This document shows, in pieces, positions 59,178-64,000 of a stretch of 64,000 nucleotides of DNA. The stretch is from Pseudeuparius sepicola (taxonomy: Eukaryota > Arthropoda > Insecta > Coleoptera > Anthribidae). Every line of letters begins with the position of its first letter. The stretch's first letter is position 1. The DNA is taken from assembly GCA_963920635.1 (NCBI GenBank), contig OY987301.1:44739820-44803819 (forward strand). The letters are read 5' to 3'. The notes beneath the pieces are model-generated. The model was not told the origin of the DNA and did no database searches. It saw only the letters and a list, made by a program, of their open reading frames with translations. The translations under genes were made by a program, and so were the position numbers.

Positions 59178-59326
59178 GTGACATCTTGTGTAATAAGAAA
59201 CTGCAAGAATTCTGAGCAGGATGAATTTTTCATAACACCCTTTCTAAAAAGCGCAGAAGAACGAGCACGATGGTGCAAATGAAATACCCTAAAATGAGAG
59301 TTGGAAATGATAAGAAAATTTGCGAG
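59178..59326 (+). pseudogene. THAP zinc-finger domain, exon 1, frame broken
   Basis: From 59,181 the plus strand reads TSCVIRNCKNSEQDEFFITP then FLKSAEERARWCK before a stop at 59,280. Shifting one frame, MKYPKMRVGNDKKICE continues to a consensus donor (GAG/GTAAGT) at 59,326. C-x4-C, the FF.TPF and the R.RWCK block, and the terminal C are those of the C2CH THAP domain, a DNA-binding domain shared by host factors and P-element-type transposases. The codon before TSC is GTG, where other THAP proteins usually start with ATG. A small deletion near 59,279 explains the break; a sequencing error is possible. Confidence 0.82.
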
Positions 59327-59904
59327 GTAAGTAAATTTAATTACATAAGTATCTCTAGTTCCTTTTTATTTTTTGTTTGATCTGTGATTTTAATCTGCAG
59401 AATAATTTTCTTAATCTGCATCAGCAACCTAACATAAGATATTTAAATTAATATACGTATTAAATATTAGTACCTACATATTTATTTTCAATAAAAGTCC
59501 ATAAGGTTCTACCAACCCCCTATTAGAATTCTTATGAAAATTTCTCAATGTTAAAGAGATAAAATTAAAATTTTTGCCCTTCAAGGAGGTAAAACCTGTT
59601 AGGTAGGTATATTTACTGGACCGGGATAGGCATTTTTCGTTTCATGGAATAATAAAAATGTAAGTAAGTATATGTGTTAGAGAGAGGAAGTTTTGAAGGA
59701 GCTTTATTTTATACCAAGACCAACAAAATCGGACAAAAAAGAAGTTAACACGGGTGGGAATATAAAGAACCCTTTTTGTGTAGTCAGTTAAATGTGTGAG
59801 CTTATATTCCATTACAAATTTCTTGCTGATAAAAAAATAGCATTTGATGGCAGCGTTTTATTATGTTTAGGTAGCTTAAATTTATAGTTCTTTAACTTTC
59901 ACAG

Positions 59905-60114
59905 GTTCACTTCTGTGACATGGATTTTGAGTGTCAGGTTGTGCTGAAGAAAGGATCATCTCCTGCAACGTTTGATGAACGTGACTTTAGCAAGAAACAG
60001 CAATTATTAAATATGTATAAATGTCTGAGAACTTGTACTAGTTTGATTTTTCCTATTTACTTACAATATATCTTTGAAAACAAAAATACTGTTGTCTTCT
60101 TTATTGAAATGTAG
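59905..60114 (+). pseudogene. THAP zinc-finger domain, exon 2
   Basis: After acceptor TTTAACTTTCACAG the frame continues in phase with VHFCDMDFECQVVLKKGSSP and ATFDERDFSKKQQ. Joined to the previous exon this completes C-x2-H (CEVH) and the C-terminal SPATF motif equivalent to the AVPxxF box of THAP domains. The frame runs on to a stop at 60,112, with a tail (MYKCLRTCTSLIFPIYLQYI) that looks like read-through of intron or non-coding DNA. A donor after about 60,015 is therefore possible. Confidence 0.8.
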
Positions 60115-60940
60115 ATGATCTCTCTTGCATTAGAAAGTTATTAACTTTTATTTTACAAAAAAAAAGAATGAGAGACTAATATATCGATATTAAATATCTA
60201 GGTACTCATTTTTTTATTCAGCCTAATTCCTATTATTATTGGTTGATTCATACTACCAAAACAAACTGGGGTTGGAAGGGGGTGAACTTTTAGGTGTTGG
60301 AAAACGGTTTATCACGATTTTCGGCTAAACTACGACTCATATCAAAAAAAGTTAGATGACATACAACTTTTGTATGTACACTTTTTTCACATAACCTCAA
60401 AATATCCGCGGGAAATCTAAATAACCGATTTTTTGGTTTTTAACTTTTATCTCAAAAGAAAATTCCCGAAATTTGGTGGAAAATTACCGTCTTACGTCCC
60501 AAATGCGCTGTAATTTTTTTTAATCAATATATTTATGTTTACCTTTTATTTTGATTTTAAACCGAGAGAGTAACCTCACTTTTTAAAAAAGTCGGTGCGC
60601 TTTTTGTTCGTTGAAACCTCTACTCTTTGATTGTGTAAAAAATATACGTTACTATGGAAAATTTTCTCTGAAAATGCAAAAAACGAAAAAACTCGATTTC
60701 GAAAAAAAAAATTAATCATTGTTTAAAACATTGCGCTATTTATTGAAATTTACACATTAATTACTTGAAAAATATAAGATTCCATGTTACATTGATAAAC
60801 CAAGAAAGTGCAAATCCATGAAACATAGAGTTTGCAAAAAACATGCGAAAATAGTTACCCAGCCAGGATTTGCGTGTAGTTAGTTCCATAGGCGCGCCCG
60901 CGGCCGACGGGCATCGCGCGCACTATTTTTAATTGCTTGC
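60115..60940. other. no recognised gene
   Basis: AT-rich DNA, with a short GC patch at 60,885-60,925 (GGCGCGCCCGCGGCCGACGG). No coding support. Confidence 0.35.
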
Positions 60941-60944
60941 CAGA

Positions 60945-61300
60945 CAACTTTTTCCCCATTAGAATTATGCCAGAAAAGTTTTTTTAAATTATTTATGGTG
61001 TAAATAAACATATAAAACCAGGTTTACCTTTGCTCGACTTAGACATTTTAGATTCCATTCTGCAGTGTTCGTTGGTTAAAAAGAAAGCTTTTGCACCATC
61101 GGAATGATGCCAGAAAAGTTTTTTATGGCTATTTACGGTCTACATAACCAAATTAAATAAGGTTTGGCTTTGCTCGATTTAGACATTTTTTATTCTTTTT
61201 TGCAGTTTTTGAAGCCCTGTAGCGGAACGTTGCACCGCTGAAAGCTAGCCAGAAAAGCAAAATTCGCATTTCCGGGGTACAAATTAAGAAATAAATGGGT
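60945..61300 (+). repeat. diverged ~140-bp tandem repeat, 2.5 units
   Basis: ATGCCAGAAAAGTTTTTT recurs at about 60,967 and 61,107 and GCCAGAAAAG again at 61,248. TTTGCTCGA.TTAGACATTTT recurs between. Units differ by about 25 percent. Confidence 0.75.
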
Positions 61301-63043
61301 TTTCAACTTTGCATCAAATTGTCACCAAGATCTGTCGCTGGCTCCCGTACTATAAAAAGACAAACAACAAGCGAACAGAGAACAGCATGTTGTGAAGAAG
61401 AGTAATCTCTTCTGGCAGTTAGGGTCAATTTCATAATACATTCAACTAAATTATCTTTTGACTTTAACATTAGGTAAAACTTTTGCAATGATACTAAAAA
61501 ATGGTTGGATTGCTAGAAAGCTCCTTTAATTTTAAAGGGTACCTACTTTGGTATGTATATGCAATTGGCCCTTAATCGTTTTATTCTTAAATTTCCGTCT
61601 TTTGGAAAGCCCAAAACGAATACAAGTTGACCGCTTGCCGTCAAGCAAAGAAAACCTAGCTACTTCAAGTTATTATTACGATTTGACTTACAGCCAGGTA
61701 TATAAGTAAGTTCTAGCTTCGTTCGAGGGTTCTAGGCATCTTGAGGCTTGAAATGGTAAAGGAACGATTCTTCACTTCGAACTTTTAGAGAAATATTTAA
61801 TTTTTTTTACAAACGAAACAAATTTATAAAAAAGCTGTCGCCAGAACTTCGGGCTGTCTGTTTCCACCCAGAGACACACCGCCTCGTCGTAGCAATCTGG
61901 CGACGATAGCACTACCCGCACTACACAAATTAATTCTGGTAAATTTCTTGTAAAATCAACTGACAGGCCACGCCGCGCAGACCCGCAGGCCATGTTGACA
62001 GCTTTCTCAACTTCAGGGCTTTCCTAGAGTCGGCTGTGGTATAGTATAATATTATAGGTAACTGCCAGGCGGTTAATATAGAAAATTGCAAGAGTTGATA
62101 GATCCGGCCAAAGTCAGGTGTTTTGTGGTGTACACTTTTTTCTACTGCGTTTTAGAGAAGGTGAAGGGACATTTGAAGGATTTGATATTTTCAAATATGT
62201 GCCTTGAAAAACTTCTCACCGATTGATTCAAAACAAAGTGAAATAATCAATCCTTTTAATGGAGGAGGGACATGTACAAATAGGCAGGTGCATAATAATA
62301 AATTCAGTATAGTCATTTTCTAAATGACTTCGCAAACTGTATAATGACTTGAAATCTTTGTCAGTTCAATTTGGCTAATAATTTAAATTATTTTTTCAAA
62401 TTATATCAAATAAGAATTTCTAGCTTTTCGGAACACAAAGTACTGAAATTAATATAAGAGGTTTTCCCAATCGGAACAAAGTTACGACCTAACTAATATT
62501 TCTAGAAGTATAGTTCTGAGTAGAAAAAATTATTCAAGCTTATTTGCATAAGCTTTTCGAATTCACTTATTTTAATAATGCTCCTAACAAAAGCATCACC
62601 TACTCAGGCCCGATTTCATAATCGACTTAAAAGCGTCCAGGTGGCAACAAAATGGCATTTCATAATAATTATTAAAGCGACTTTAACTATAATAATGGGA
62701 GCTTTATTTTTAAAGAGATTTGGTCCTTTATAATTTAAAAGTCTACTTTATAACTTTACTTACTTTACTTTGAACTTTACAAAATTGTGGTGGTTACGCA
62801 AGAACAAAAATTGATTGCAGTTCACGATGAGTGTGGTTCTTAAGTACGGTACACACCTGCCTCGTCGCATGTATCGAGACTCTGTCTCTGATACAAATTT
62901 CATGGTGTGAAGGGCTGTATCGATAATTTTATTAGTCTCATAGAGACCGTCTCACGTGAGGTCGCCGGCGACAGGATACCGAAGCCTACCTCGAGACATG
63001 TCACGACTCGTGATATCGTTTGCTTTGCTTTTTGCAGTTTTTG
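61301..63043. other. no recognised gene; mixed GC block 61,830-62,040
   Basis: The block includes TCGCCAGAACTTCGGGC, then later AGCAATCTGGCGACGATAGC and CAGGCCACGCCGCGCAGACC; the minus frame over it has no domain. Another short GC-balanced patch lies at 62,855-63,010. The remainder is AT-rich. Confidence 0.35.
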
Positions 63044-63835
63044 CATACTGTACTAGCAGCTCTAAAGGCGTTGTCTGGCGTTCAATGTGTATGAATATAT
63101 CCATAATGAGAAATTGAATAAACAGAAAAGGGATAAGTATAAATGCGACGTTGCCACTACTTGAAAGCAATAAAATATTGCAACCAGGGTAGGGAGAGGC
63201 ACGAGCGAATAGCAAATGGGATGTGAGTATAATAATAGTATATTATACACTTAGGTTGAGAAGTGAGCCATTATTTACCGAGCATTTTTACATCCTGAGG
63301 CGCGTAGCGCCGATGGATATAATATTAATATTTTACATAAGTATTTGATTAGATTTAGCGTGGGAGTTCAGTTGTTAAGCTGATAAAATGAAACTAATTT
63401 CTAAATGTCATATAGAAAATTTTTCATTATTTACCTAGGTATTTTTTTATTATCATTATTCACCTAGGGAGAGCAATATTACTTATCATTAGAGGAATGA
63501 GGTAAATAATGGTGATTTCTCAGGTTAGTAGTAAAAAAATATTATAATAAGGAAAAGTGGAGGCATGTGGTGGAGTAAAGCACGGGCAAGTTGGATAGTA
63601 GAGACGGCGCCACACTTCTCCTAAAGGATTCCCCACCTAATCGATTAGTAGGGACAACTCAATCGCGATTAGTGCCCGTCTACCGCGATGGGTTGAACAG
63701 GCTTCAATTGCGTTAGGAAGTAGTGGCAACGTCACCTTTATACCCATCTCTCTTATGCTTAGTCGATTTCTTTCTATGGATATATTCTTACATATTGCTC
63801 GCCAGACAACACCTTTAGAGCTGCCAGTACAGTAT
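63044..63835. mobile_element. foldback element, ~790 bp
   Basis: The arms pair through ATACTGTACTAGCAGCTCTA and GGCGTTGTCTGGCG at the outside, and ACGTTGCCACTACTT inside. The arms are at least 125 bp. The interior is unpaired and non-coding. Confidence 0.82.
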
Positions 63836-64000
63836 ACTCCATAGAGTTCGCAACAAATGGGAATTTTTTTTATTGTTATATACGTTACGTAGGCCGCGGT
63901 GATCTATATCTTCTACATAAATAAATAACATAAGCCGATGCCATAATGTACCTATTATGCGGTAACTTTATTTCTTCATGTGCAGTAGGTTTTTTATTAT

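Noticed and set aside
1..64000. CRISPR array, bacterial operon, prophage or defence system
   Set aside because: No regularly spaced identical repeats with unique spacers and no bacterial-type gene; intron-containing exons and insect-type transposons show a eukaryotic genome.

Overview
The window is a gene-poor, AT-rich stretch of an insect genome. The order is not resolvable from sequence alone; a beetle or hemipteran would fit. The evidence is spliced exons with GTGAGT/GTAAGT donors and pyrimidine-rich acceptors, a BEL/Pao retrotransposon, a Penelope-like element with a GIY-YIG domain, DUF4817-type Tc1/mariner transposases, and many palindromic elements with TA + CAGGGTG/CAGTGTG-like ends. 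No bacterial gene, operon or CRISPR array is present.

Host coding sequence is sparse. Two adjacent exons at 50,427-50,691 and 50,848-50,948 (+) encode part of an EST1-family nonsense-mediated-decay factor (SMG6/EST1A favoured); no neighbouring exon was recognised, so much of the window may be its introns. A second two-exon locus at 59,178-60,114 (+) encodes a THAP zinc finger with one frame break. A few short orphan reading frames are listed with low confidence.

Layout. 0.9-5.5 kb: decayed BEL/Pao element on the minus strand, with LTRs. 5.5-12 kb: repeat debris, a small TIR element (10.9-11.2 kb) and a GC-rich island (9.1-9.4 kb). 12.0-12.6 kb: GC-rich hairpin and tandem-repeat cluster. 13.5-15.1 kb: repeat with ~120-bp sub-units plus a foldback. 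15.2-17.9 kb: Tc1/mariner element with long TIRs, one of which carries a nested foldback. 18.4-20.0 kb: large palindrome. 22-24 kb: direct repeats with a conserved hairpin. 24.9-29.0 kb: further palindromes, the last with hammerhead-like motifs on outward-facing arms. 29.1-35.3 kb: two apparently identical 3,108-bp tandem units. 35.8-43.3 kb: palindromes, an inverted relative of the 13.5-kb repeat, a tRNA-derived SINE head and a pair of diverged GC-rich elements. 44.3-45.3 kb: 5'-truncated Penelope-like element. 46-50 kb: GC-rich islands and short repeats. 50.4-51.0 kb: EST1-family exons. 51.2-52.6 kb: internally deleted mariner. 52.6-58 kb: nested repeats and a second pair of diverged GC-rich elements. 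59.2-60.1 kb: THAP locus. 60.9-63.8 kb: tandem repeats and a foldback.

The most interesting signals are non-coding: (i) two pairs of diverged GC-rich elements that look like ancient local duplicates of conserved non-coding DNA, (ii) the exact-looking 3.1-kb tandem duplication, (iii) hammerhead-like motifs in a foldback and next to the Penelope-like element, and (iv) heavy nesting of palindromic elements. No convincing new multi-gene system is visible.
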